Source: Rhodospirillales bacterium
Lineage (GTDB): Bacteria; Pseudomonadota; Alphaproteobacteria; Acetobacterales; Acetobacteraceae
NCBI GenBank assembly: GCA_025352915.1
Contig: JANXSA010000170.1
Location: 1 to 11,472, forward strand
DNA length: 11,472 nt
Direction: 5' to 3'
The stretch's first letter is position 1. The number at the start of each line of letters is the position of its first letter. Of the stretch, positions 1 through 6,509 are shown in pieces. The notes below the pieces were generated by a model. It was given only the letters and a program-made list of their open reading frames with translations, made no database searches and was not told the origin of the DNA. Both the position numbers and the translations under genes were made by a program.

Positions 1-1
1 T

Positions 2-18
2 CCAGGGCAGAGCCCTGG
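2..18. repeat. GC-rich hairpin (REP-like or terminator) after the first gene
   Basis: The arms CCAGGGC and GCCCTGG pair perfectly around the three-base loop AGA. The hairpin lies nine bases past the stop codon of the minus-strand gene that ends at 28, so it could act as its terminator, although no T-tract is visible inside the window. Its plan (7-8 bp arms with a GGGC core and a three-base loop) resembles the two hairpins at 10212-10230 and 10289-10307. It may therefore belong to a dispersed palindromic repeat class; this last point is inference. Confidence 0.5.
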
Positions 19-27
19 CCTTCCTTG

Positions 28-741
28 CTACGCCGGCGGCGGGATGTCGTCGCGGGTGGTCCAGCCTGGTTCGATCGATATGGTGGCGCGGCGGCACAGG
101 TCGATGCCGCGGCGTTCTTCGGCGGCGCGGTTTTCGAAGACGACGCGGATATCGACGGTGCAGGCGCCGCGGAAGGCGATGTGGCCGGTTTCGCCGACCG
201 AGATTGCCTGGGGCAGCAGGTCCTCGCCCCATTGGGCGGCATCGGCGGCGGAGACGAAGACTTGTTGGATGGCGCGGGCGCTCTGGTTGGTCAGGGTCAG
301 TTCGCGCAATTGGAGCGGCACCGCCGTGGGCCAAATGCGGGCCTTGCCGTCGAAGGCGACCTGGCGGGTTCGGCAGAGGTTTTGCGCGGTGCGTTCCTCG
401 CGGCTGTCATCCTCGTAGATCACCAGGAGGTCGAAGGCGCAGTCGCGCAGGCGGCCGAGGCGCAGGCGCACGGTGCGGCCGGGTTCGAGGATGGCGTCGC
501 CGAGGCGGTCGTCGCCCCAGGCGTCGGTATTGTTGGGCGAGACGAAGACCTGGGTGATGGACAGGGCTGTTCGGTTGGCGATGGTGGCTTCGCGGTCTCC
601 GAGTGCGCCTTGCGGGGCGACATTGGGCGCCGCCTGGGGCGGTACCGGTGCCTCGCGCGTTCGTTGGGCCAGGGCCGAGCCTGGCGGCAGGAGTCCCAGC
701 AACGCTGCCAGCATCGCGATGACCGGCAGGCGGGCGCGCAT
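28..741 (-). CDS. Secreted two-repeat protein of unknown function
   Basis: I do not recognise a named family. The 237-residue product starts with a clear signal peptide: an Arg-containing N-terminus, a Leu/Ala-rich core, and a likely cut after SALA at residue 25. It is therefore probably periplasmic. A Pro/Ala-rich linker follows to about residue 50. Two copies of one domain come next, at about 52-130 and 147-223. Both carry a QVFVS stretch, then AWGDD or QWGED, then two cysteines 22 residues apart (C101/C123 and C194/C216) that could form one disulfide per repeat. The ATG at 741 was chosen because GGAG lies seven bases upstream and the signal peptide begins there. The frame stays open upstream to 1134, but that extension has no signal-peptide logic and runs antisense to the gene at 862. 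The gene is divergent from that neighbour. The CDS call is firm; function is unknown. Confidence 0.85.
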   Translation of the reverse strand: MRARLPVIAMLAALLGLLPPGSALAQRTREAPVPPQAAPNVAPQGALGDREATIANRTALSITQVFVSPNNTDAWGDDRLGDAILEPGRTVRLRLGRLRDCAFDLLVIYEDDSREERTAQNLCRTRQVAFDGKARIWPTAVPLQLRELTLTNQSARAIQQVFVSAADAAQWGEDLLPQAISVGETGHIAFRGACTVDIRVVFENRAAEERRGIDLCRRATISIEPGWTTRDDIPPPA

Positions 742-785
742 GTTTGTCTCCGATCGCTGTGGATGTTGTTGCGGGTGGAACAGGG

Positions 786-816
786 ATAGCACAGCGAATG
801 GCAGGGGTGCTGACAA
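786..816 (-). promoter_or_regulatory. Possible promoter of the secreted-protein gene
   Basis: Read on the minus strand, TTGTCA (816-811) is followed 19 bases later by TGCTAT (791-786), about 45 bases before the ATG at 741. The spacing is two bases longer than ideal and both boxes match the sigma-70 consensus only partly, so this is a weak prediction. Confidence 0.25.
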
Positions 817-820
817 GTCT

Positions 821-836
821 GGATTGGTTGCAATCC
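821..836. promoter_or_regulatory. Perfect 6-bp-arm palindrome in a divergent gap
   Basis: GGATTG, four bases, then CAATCC forms a perfect inverted repeat. It lies between the divergent starts at 741 and 862, just upstream of the TTGTCA-like box on the minus strand. It could be a binding site for an unknown regulator of either gene. The arms are short, so chance is a real alternative. Confidence 0.3.
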
Positions 837-861
837 GCCGCGCACACGTCATGTTGATGGC

Positions 862-1029
862 ATGACCGACGAGAAGACAGACTTGCCTGCCGTCCCGGAA
901 CCGCAAGCGCCAGTGGCGCCGAAGCAGCGGGTGCCAGTGCCCTTGGCGAAGGAGATCGGTGGCGCGCCGGGGCCGGAGCCGACGCGCTATGGCGACTGGC
1001 AGCACAAGGGCCGGGTGACGGATTTCTGA
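862..1029 (+). CDS. Succinate dehydrogenase assembly factor 4-like small protein (DUF1674)
   Basis: This is a 55-residue protein. Its C-terminal half carries the signature of the SDHAF4/DUF1674 family: KEIGG at 30-34, GPEPTRYGDW at 37-46, then a short basic stretch and a terminal aspartate-phenylalanine. In mitochondria the eukaryotic homologue binds the flavinated SDHA subunit and promotes its assembly into succinate dehydrogenase; the bacterial members are presumed to do the same in the cytoplasm. The N-terminal 28 residues are acidic and Pro/Ala-rich with no recognisable domain, as is usual in the family. The length is normal. The ATG at 862 is the only plausible start: the ATG at 851 is out of frame and stops after four codons. 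No strong Shine-Dalgarno sequence precedes it. No sdh genes are visible nearby, so it stands alone. The family call is confident; the role is by homology. Confidence 0.9.
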   Translation: MTDEKTDLPAVPEPQAPVAPKQRVPVPLAKEIGGAPGPEPTRYGDWQHKGRVTDF

Positions 1030-1148
1030 GGGTTTTCGTGGCTGCCGCCGCGCCGGTGTTGGCGAAGTTTTAACACCTGCCGGATAACCTGCCGGCTTGC
1101 GCCAGGAGGGTGCACCAAGCTGGTCTTGCGCCATCGAAGGTGCCTCCC

Positions 1149-1658
1149 ATGTCGAGCGATCTTTTCGTCACCCGCGTCGGGGCTGTGTCTGCCGGCGCCG
1201 AGTTGGTGCGGCCTTTCGGTGCTGTGCCGGGCGACAGGCGCGGCCCAGGTCCGGAGCCCGCGGCGGCCGCGCCGGTTGGCAAGTCATTGCCCAATCCGAC
1301 ACTGCGGCTGGATCCTGGCCTGGCGATCGTGGTGATCGAGTTTCGCGATGAGACCGGCGCGGTGCGCAGCACGATCCCGACCGAGCAGCAGTTGGAAGCC
1401 TATCGTTCATGGGATCGCGGCCATATCGGCGAGGCGCCGCGCGGGGCGCGCGAGCCTGCCGGTGGCGGTGCGGCAACACCGGGTGCTGGCGCGCCGGGAA
1501 CCGCGGTGACCATCACCTTCTATGTCAGCACGGCGCCAGTTCGGACGGCGGGCGGGACCGGAGGCGCGCCGGAGAGCGGCGCGGCGGGCGCTGCCAGTGC
1601 CAAGCCGGCAGTTGGTGCGCCCGCGGCTGCGCCGTCGGTTGGGGGGCGGGAGTCATAG
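1149..1658 (+). CDS. Small hypothetical protein with a FlaG-like core
   Basis: The 169-residue product has a compact core at about 48-87. Its pattern is Leu-x-Leu-Asp, a run of hydrophobic residues (IVVIEF), Asp-x-x-Gly, then IPT-x-QQLEAY. This resembles the 'hydrophobic strand, D-x-TG-x-V, IP-x-E' pattern of FlaG-type flagellar proteins, but no flagellar genes flank it and I hold that link loosely. The remainder from about residue 95 is Gly/Ala/Pro-rich and probably disordered, apart from one hydrophobic strand (TVTITFYVST). There is no signal peptide or membrane helix. The ATG at 1149 was preferred because GAAGG sits eight bases upstream; a GTG at 1110 in the same frame has its GGAGG too close. 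The next gene starts 63 bases downstream in the same direction. Confidence 0.72.
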   Translation: MSSDLFVTRVGAVSAGAELVRPFGAVPGDRRGPGPEPAAAAPVGKSLPNPTLRLDPGLAIVVIEFRDETGAVRSTIPTEQQLEAYRSWDRGHIGEAPRGAREPAGGGAATPGAGAPGTAVTITFYVSTAPVRTAGGTGGAPESGAAGAASAKPAVGAPAAAPSVGGRES

Positions 1659-1694
1659 GTTAAGCTCTCGCTAACCCGGACGGTCTGATACTGC

Positions 1695-1711
1695 CGGCAT
1701 CACTGATGCCG
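1695..1711. repeat. Short hairpin before the glycosyltransferase gene
   Basis: CGGCATC and GATGCCG pair perfectly around the loop ACT. The last base of the hairpin is the first base of GAGG (1711-1714), the likely ribosome binding site of the gene starting at 1722. A fold in the mRNA could affect translation, or the hairpin could be a weak terminator for the preceding gene. There is no T-tract. Confidence 0.35.
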
Positions 1712-1721
1712 AGGCTGATCC

Positions 1722-2678
1722 ATGCGCCGCTTGTTGCTCGCCGATCGAATCAAGGACCGTCGCGGCAGTTTCCTGGCGCCGTTGATCCCGGTGTTGGAGC
1801 AGCATTTCGAGGTGCGGTTTTATGCCGGGCCGCCGGGGCCGGAGCTGGCAGCCGCGATTGCCTGGGCCGATATCGTCTGGCTCGAATGGTGCTGGGACCA
1901 TGCTGCCTGGGCGACCAGCAGCGGGGTGCTGGGCGGGCGGGCGTGCGTGGTGCGGCTGCATTCGATCGAGGCGCTGCAGACCGATTATCCCGCGCGGGTG
2001 GATTGGCGCCAGGTGGATGCGCTGGTGACGGTGGGCGAGGATATCGATGCACTGGTGCAGGAGCGGTTTCCCGCGAGTGCCGCGGCGGCGCGGATGGTGA
2101 TTCCGAACGGGATTGATCTGGAGCGGTTCCGGCCCGGGGCGGTGGCGCCGGACATGCGGCGGATCGGCTGGGTGGGGCATGTCGAGCCGAAGAAGAACCC
2201 GATGCTGATGTTGCAGGTGATGCACGCGCTGCGGCGGCAGGCGGCGGGGTTCAGCCTGCATGTGGCCGGCGCGTTCACCGATTTGCGGACGCTGCGCTAT
2301 CTCAGGCGGATGATCCCGGCGCTGGGGCTGGAGGGCTGGGTGCATTTCGATGGCGAGGTGGCGGACATGCCGGGCTGGTACGCTGACAAGGGCGTGCTGT
2401 TGTCGACGACAATGTATGAAAGTTTCGGGTTGAACATCGGCGAGGCGATGGCGGTGGGGGCGTTTCCGGTGGTGCATGGGTTTCCCGGGGCGGAGCTGTT
2501 GTGGCCGGTGGAATGCCAGTTCGCCGGGGTTGATGAGGCGGTGGCGCTGATCCGGGCGGCGCGGCCGGGGCTGTACCGGGCGTGGGTGGCGGAGCGGTAT
2601 GGGTTGGCGCAGCAGGCGGAGATGATCCTGGCGTTGCTGGATGGGTTGCCGCGGCGCGGGTTGGCGCTTGCGGGCTGA
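1722..2678 (+). CDS. GT4-type (GT-B fold) glycosyltransferase
   Basis: This is a 318-residue cytoplasmic glycosyltransferase that would transfer a sugar from a nucleotide-sugar donor to an unknown acceptor. The N-terminal half has the acceptor-side Rossmann pattern, with WADIVWLEW at 48-56. IPNGIDLERF at 127-136 and GWVGHVEPKKNP at 149-160 are the classical linker and start of the donor domain. ESFGLNIGEAMA at 233-244 supplies the E-x7-E motif (E233, E241) of the retaining GT4 family. It is shorter than most GT4 enzymes (about 350-400 residues), mainly through a compact N-terminal domain. GAGG lies seven bases before the ATG. It stands between unrelated genes rather than in a polysaccharide cluster, so its product cannot be inferred. 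The family call is confident; substrate and pathway are unknown. Confidence 0.9.
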   Translation: MRRLLLADRIKDRRGSFLAPLIPVLEQHFEVRFYAGPPGPELAAAIAWADIVWLEWCWDHAAWATSSGVLGGRACVVRLHSIEALQTDYPARVDWRQVDALVTVGEDIDALVQERFPASAAAARMVIPNGIDLERFRPGAVAPDMRRIGWVGHVEPKKNPMLMLQVMHALRRQAAGFSLHVAGAFTDLRTLRYLRRMIPALGLEGWVHFDGEVADMPGWYADKGVLLSTTMYESFGLNIGEAMAVGAFPVVHGFPGAELLWPVECQFAGVDEAVALIRAARPGLYRAWVAERYGLAQQAEMILALLDGLPRRGLALAG

Positions 2679-2745
2679 GGGCCGGACGTGGCTTCTGGTG
2701 CAGGTGATGCACGGGAGCGGCGCGAGTGACGCGCAGGGGTAGCGG

Positions 2746-3663
2746 ATGAGCAGCGGATTGATCGCCTTGCTGGACGATGTGGCGGCGCTGGCCAAGTCCG
2801 CGGCGGTGATGATCGACGATGTCGCGGCGCAGGCGGCGAAGGCGGGGACCAAGGCGGCCGGCGTGGTGATCGACGATGCCGCGGTGACGCCGCGCTATGT
2901 CGCCGGCATGGCGCCGAGCCGGGAATTGCCGGTGGTGGCGCGCATCGCCATGGGGTCGCTGCGCAACAAGCTGTTGTTCCTGTTGCCGGCGTCGCTGGCG
3001 CTGGGGCTGTTTGCGCCGTGGGCGATCACGCCGCTGTTGATGCTGGGCGGGGCGTATCTGTGCTTCGAGGGGGCGGAGAAGCTGATCGAGGCGTTTTGGC
3101 CGCATGCGGAGGAGGTCCCGGCCGCTGGGACGGAGGGGGAGGAGGCGCGCATCGCCGGGGCGATCCGGACGGATTTCATCCTGTCGGCGGAGATCATGGC
3201 GCTGACGCTGTCGACGGTGGCGGATGCCGGGGTGTTGAAACAGGCGTTGGTGCTCGGCAGCGTGGGTATCTTCATCACGCTGGGGGTCTATGGCGCCGTG
3301 GCGCTGATCGTGAAGGCGGATGATCTCGGACTGGCGATGGTGCGGACCGGGCGGGCGGGGGTAAGGCAGATCGGCGGCGCGCTGGTGCGTGGAATGGTGC
3401 CGTTCCTGCATGCGCTGAGCGCCGTGGGCACGGCGGCGATGCTGTGGGTGGGGGGCGGGATCCTGCTGCACGGGCTGGAGGAGATGGGGGTGCCGGGGCC
3501 GGCGCATTGGATGGCGTATTTGGCGGAGGGGGCCTTGGCGATGGGCGGGGCCGTGGCGGGGTGGCTGGCGGCGGCTGTGCTGTCGGGGGTGGTGGGGCTG
3601 GGCGTTGGGTTGGTGATTGTGCCGGCTGAGCATGCGGTGATGCGGGTGTTCAGGGGGAAGTAA
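2746..3663 (+). CDS. DUF808/YedI family inner membrane protein
   Basis: This 305-residue protein matches the DUF808 (YedI) family along its whole length. The N-terminus has the characteristic GLIALLDDVAALAK at 4-17, followed by two 'V-(M/V)-IDD' repeats at 21-25 and 40-44. Hydrophobic segments lie at about 76-106, 166-190, 214-242 and 262-290. The conserved cytosolic stretch IRTDFILSAEIMAL is at 140-153. YedI-type proteins are inner membrane proteins of unknown molecular function. GGGG, six bases before the ATG, is a plausible ribosome binding site. The gene starts 67 bases after the glycosyltransferase gene and may be read with it, though nothing links their functions. It converges on the DUF4175 gene, with a repeat pair between them. 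Confidence 0.93.
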   Translation: MSSGLIALLDDVAALAKSAAVMIDDVAAQAAKAGTKAAGVVIDDAAVTPRYVAGMAPSRELPVVARIAMGSLRNKLLFLLPASLALGLFAPWAITPLLMLGGAYLCFEGAEKLIEAFWPHAEEVPAAGTEGEEARIAGAIRTDFILSAEIMALTLSTVADAGVLKQALVLGSVGIFITLGVYGAVALIVKADDLGLAMVRTGRAGVRQIGGALVRGMVPFLHALSAVGTAAMLWVGGGILLHGLEEMGVPGPAHWMAYLAEGALAMGGAVAGWLAAAVLSGVVGLGVGLVIVPAEHAVMRVFRGK

Positions 3664-3672
3664 AGACAAGGT

Positions 3673-3715
3673 CTTCTTTTTGTGAACAAAAAGAAGCAAA
3701 AAAACTTTATCCGTC
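3673..3715 (+). repeat. AT-rich palindromic unit, copy A
   Basis: CTTCTTTTTGT pairs perfectly with ACAAAAAGAAG around the loop GA (hairpin 3673-3696). It is followed by C, seven A residues, then CTTTATCCGTC. It starts ten bases after the stop codon of the DUF808 gene. In reverse complement, 33 consecutive bases (3675-3707) recur exactly at 3796-3828. A hairpin after a stop codon suggests a terminator, but the tract after it is A-rich, not T-rich, on the coding strand. Such an AT-rich block is conspicuous in a GC-rich region. Confidence 0.75.
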
Positions 3716-3752
3716 TGGGGGGAAGGTCCTAGAGCGGAGCAGACAGCGTGGG

Positions 3753-3771
3753 TCCTTCGCTTCGCTCAGGA
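3753..3771. repeat. Small hairpin inside the repeat-pair spacer
   Basis: TCCT and AGGA flank CGCTTCGCT-type sequence inside the 88-base centre of the inverted pair A/B. I recall similar 'TCCTTCGCTTCGCTCAGGA' stretches as recurrent intergenic sequence in unrelated bacteria, but cannot verify this here. The fold is weak. Confidence 0.3.
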
Positions 3772-3790
3772 TGACGATATTTTCATAAAT

Positions 3791-3830
3791 GGATGAAGTT
3801 TTTTTGCTTCTTTTTGTTCACAAAAAGAGG
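3791..3830 (-). repeat. AT-rich palindromic unit, copy B (inverted relative to A)
   Basis: This is the reverse-strand copy of unit A. On the minus strand it reads as a CTTTTTGT/ACAAAAAG hairpin (arms 3810-3817 and 3820-3827; 11 bp with outer pairs and one wobble), then the A-tract, then the CATCC remnant of the TTTATCC tail. It begins 8 bases past the TAA of the DUF4175 gene (3839-3841). Both convergent genes therefore end in the same unit in the same gene-relative orientation. A and B together form an inverted repeat with an 88-base spacer. Confidence 0.75.
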
Positions 3831-3838
3831 ATTCTTTT

Positions 3839-6493
3839 TTAGAACTGCCTTAGCAGCCTGTCGATGTACTCCAGCTCCTGCTGCGGGCGGCCGCGATCGG
3901 CGCCGCGGCGGCGGAGTTCTTCCTGGATGGCGCGGGTGCGGGCTTCTTCCATTATTTCGGGGACCGCGACATCGCCGCTTTCGTCGGCGCCGGAGGTGCC
4001 TTCGCGGAGTTGGCGGCCGAGGGGGTCGCGGCGTTCGTCGGCGCGGCGGTCGACGCTGCGGCCGCGGCCGATGCCGCGCTCGCTGCGGCGTTCGCCGCGC
4101 TGGTCGCCTGGGCCCATCTGCTGGCTGCCGGGGCCGTTGCCTTGGCCGTCTTCGTTGCCTTCGGCCATCATGCTGCCTTCGCCGGACTCGTCGCCCTCTT
4201 CCTCGCCATCTTCCTCGCCGCCGCGGCCGAACTGGGCGGCCATGTCCTGGTTCATGTCGCGGCCGCCTTTTTGCAGTGCCTCGATGACGCGTTGGGCGGC
4301 GGCGGCGGCGGCGGGGTCGCGGCCGCCGCGCAGGGCTTGGACGGCGTCACGCATGGCGGCGTCGGCTTCGGCGAGGGGCGGCGGGATCTTGCCGGTCAGG
4401 TCGCCCTGTTGCTGCATCAGCTCGCCGAGGGCGCGGCGCAGGGCTTGCTGGATTTTCTGGTCGTGGGCGCGCTGGGCGTCGTTGCGTTGCTGGTCCTCGG
4501 GGTTCACCGGGCGCTGGCCACGTGGGGGCATGAAGCCGCGTTGCGGATCAGGCTGGCCGCCGCGCTGTTGGGCATTGTCCAGCAGGGTGCCCTCACGCTT
4601 CACCATGTCCTGGACGGCGCTCATCTGGCGTTCGCCGCGCTGGCGCTTCTCGGCGCGGGCTTTTTGGCGTTCGGTTTGCTGGCCCTTTTCGGGGCGGGAT
4701 TTTTTCATGTCTTCGAGCGCGCGTTCGAGCTCGGCCATCTTGTCGCGCGCCTCGTCCATCTTCTCTTTCTGGGCGGCGTCGCGCATTTGTTCGGCCAGGC
4801 GCTTCATCTCCTCGGCGTCGAGGCGGTTCTTGCGCTCGGGGTCGAAGTTCTGGCGGGCGGGGTCGCGGCGGGCCTGGTCGGCCAGCGCCTCCATGTGGCG
4901 TTGCAGGGCTTCCTGGACTTCGCGCAGGCGGCGGTCGAGCTCGGCGCGGTCGATCTGTTCGCCGTTTCGTTCGGCTTCCAGCAGGTCGCGGGCGGCCTGA
5001 CGCACCTGTTCGAGGGCGCGGGCGGTGCGTTCGGGGGCGCCCTCCTCCAGGTGCAGGGCGAGTTGCCACATGCGGGCCTGGGCTTCGTCGACGGCGGTCG
5101 GCGCGCGGTCCTGGCGCAGCTGGGTGATGATCGAGCCCAGGTTGAGGAAGCCGCCGGGGTCGTTTTTCCAGACTTCTTCCAGTGCTGCCATGCGATCGAG
5201 GTCGAGCAAAGCGGGGCCGCGTTCGGCGGGGCGCAGGGTGAGGCGCTTGCGGACCTCCAGCAGGGCGCGGGCGACGGGGTGCTGGAAGCGGCGTTCGGGG
5301 AGTTCGAAGCCGATGGTCTCGCTGGTGCCGGCCAGGCCGGTGGCGTCTTTTCCGACGAGTTTGGCCTCGACCATGGTGCCGGCCCAGGGGTGGGCGGTGA
5401 GGTCGTGCAGGCGGACGCCCTTGGCGGATTTGATGCTGCCGCCGGGGAGCTGGATCGGGACCAGCAGGGGAGGTGCCTCGGGGCGGTCGCGCAGGGTGAG
5501 TTCGGCTGCGAGCGAGACGACGCCGTAGGGGTGGGAGGCCTGCCAGGGAATACGGGTTTGCGGGATGCGGGCGCGGGTGCCGTTTGGCGGCTCGGGGAAG
5601 CGGATGTCGGGGGCGACGTTGGGCACCACGCTGATGTCCCAGGCGGCGAGTTCGCGGCCCTGGCGCGAGACGGTCAGCTTGCCGGTTTCGGTCAGGGTTT
5701 CGTCGGCCTGGAAGCTGCTGGCGTCGAGCGGCTTGAACGGCAGGGGTTTGGCACCGAGGGAGAGGGTGGGTTCGCCGGTGCCGCCGCTGAGGTTGACGAC
5801 GAGGCGGGAGTCGTGCGGCACCGCGACGGCGCCGGTGTTGGGGCGCAGGACGAGGGGGGCGAGGCCGGTATAGGCGGGGGGGGTGTTCCAGGCCTGGAGC
5901 TGGGTGGCCGGGGGGACGGTCTGGGCGGTGAAGACCGGCTGGAAGGCGCGGGCGATGCGGCCGGGGGCCTGTTCGCCGGCGATGCCGAGGCAGGCGAGGA
6001 GGGCGACGAGCAGGCCGAGGCGCAGGGCGCGCGGGTCGTGGCGCGACATGCCGGGGCGGGGCCGGCCAACGCGCAGCCGGCCAACCTGGGCCATGGCGCG
6101 GGTGACGTGGGCGCGCCAGAGAATCGCACCACCCTGTTGGGCCGGGCTGTCGGTCAGCACGGCGAGCGGGCGGTGCGACAGGCCGGAGTCACGCTCCATC
6201 CGCCGGTCGGCGGTGGCGGGATCGGGCAGGGTGACGCGGCGGGTGGCGGGCAGCAGCGTCGCCGCCAGGGCGATGGCGAAGCCGGCCAGCAGGGTGGCAT
6301 GGGCCCAGCCGGGTAGGCTGCGCGGGATGTCCAGCAGGGCCACGCAGGCGGCGATGCCGAGCACGCCGAGGACCGGCCAGGCGGCGGGCCAGGCGCGCTC
6401 GAACCACAGCGCCAGGATCGCCAAGCGGCGGCGTCGCGCCACCGCGCGCAGCAGGGTATCCAAGCGGTCCTGCGGGCGCGGGGGGATGATCAT
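3839..6493 (-). CDS. DUF4175/TIGR02302 family membrane protein
   Basis: This 884-residue protein belongs to the large alphaproteobacterial TIGR02302/DUF4175 family of unknown function. Two membrane segments lie near the N-terminus (about 38-54 and 64-82) and a third at about 156-172. The family-typical DSGLSHRPLAVLTD is at 102-115, between the second and third segments. A large middle region of beta-rich, probably extracytoplasmic sequence follows. The last 350 or so residues are very rich in Gln, Arg, Glu and Ala and predict long coiled coils or disorder. The protein ends in the conserved-looking ELEYIDRLLRQF. The ATG at 6493 was chosen because GAGG lies nine bases upstream and the N-terminal MIIPPRPQDRL aligns with the expected start. 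The frame extends to 6598, but that part lies inside lysA. It starts 16 bases after the lysA stop, a known conserved pairing, so co-transcription is likely. Function is unknown; a cell-envelope role is a guess. Confidence 0.92.
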   Translation of the reverse strand: MIIPPRPQDRLDTLLRAVARRRRLAILALWFERAWPAAWPVLGVLGIAACVALLDIPRSLPGWAHATLLAGFAIALAATLLPATRRVTLPDPATADRRMERDSGLSHRPLAVLTDSPAQQGGAILWRAHVTRAMAQVGRLRVGRPRPGMSRHDPRALRLGLLVALLACLGIAGEQAPGRIARAFQPVFTAQTVPPATQLQAWNTPPAYTGLAPLVLRPNTGAVAVPHDSRLVVNLSGGTGEPTLSLGAKPLPFKPLDASSFQADETLTETGKLTVSRQGRELAAWDISVVPNVAPDIRFPEPPNGTRARIPQTRIPWQASHPYGVVSLAAELTLRDRPEAPPLLVPIQLPGGSIKSAKGVRLHDLTAHPWAGTMVEAKLVGKDATGLAGTSETIGFELPERRFQHPVARALLEVRKRLTLRPAERGPALLDLDRMAALEEVWKNDPGGFLNLGSIITQLRQDRAPTAVDEAQARMWQLALHLEEGAPERTARALEQVRQAARDLLEAERNGEQIDRAELDRRLREVQEALQRHMEALADQARRDPARQNFDPERKNRLDAEEMKRLAEQMRDAAQKEKMDEARDKMAELERALEDMKKSRPEKGQQTERQKARAEKRQRGERQMSAVQDMVKREGTLLDNAQQRGGQPDPQRGFMPPRGQRPVNPEDQQRNDAQRAHDQKIQQALRRALGELMQQQGDLTGKIPPPLAEADAAMRDAVQALRGGRDPAAAAAAQRVIEALQKGGRDMNQDMAAQFGRGGEEDGEEEGDESGEGSMMAEGNEDGQGNGPGSQQMGPGDQRGERRSERGIGRGRSVDRRADERRDPLGRQLREGTSGADESGDVAVPEIMEEARTRAIQEELRRRGADRGRPQQELEYIDRLLRQF

Positions 6494-6509
6494 GCCGATT
6501 CGCCTCGGT

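Noticed and set aside
1055..1077. GGTGTT/AACACC inverted repeat after the DUF1674 gene as a terminator
   Set aside because: Only six base pairs with an 11-base loop and no T-tract; too weak to call.
742..1134. N-terminal extension of the secreted-protein frame up to 1134
   Set aside because: It would bury the signal peptide, runs antisense to the DUF1674 gene and is Arg/Pro-rich without similarity to anything. The ATG at 741 has a good ribosome binding site.
2698..2712. GTGCA-N5-TGCAC palindrome before the DUF808 gene
   Set aside because: Five-base arms are expected often by chance, and it fits no promoter or ribosome binding site feature.
2302..3699. A long minus-strand frame opposite the glycosyltransferase and DUF808 genes
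   Set aside because: The translation is His/Arg/Pro-rich, typical of antisense frames in GC-rich DNA, and it spans two well-supported plus-strand genes.
3673..3830. A CRISPR or insertion sequence explanation for the repeat pair
   Set aside because: There are only two copies in inverted orientation, no regular spacers, no transposase frame and no clear target-site duplication.
4010..6316. A 768-codon open frame on the plus strand opposite the DUF4175 gene
   Set aside because: It is an antisense shadow of a GC-rich gene: its translation is Gly/Ala/Val-rich with no domain, and the minus-strand frame has clear family motifs.
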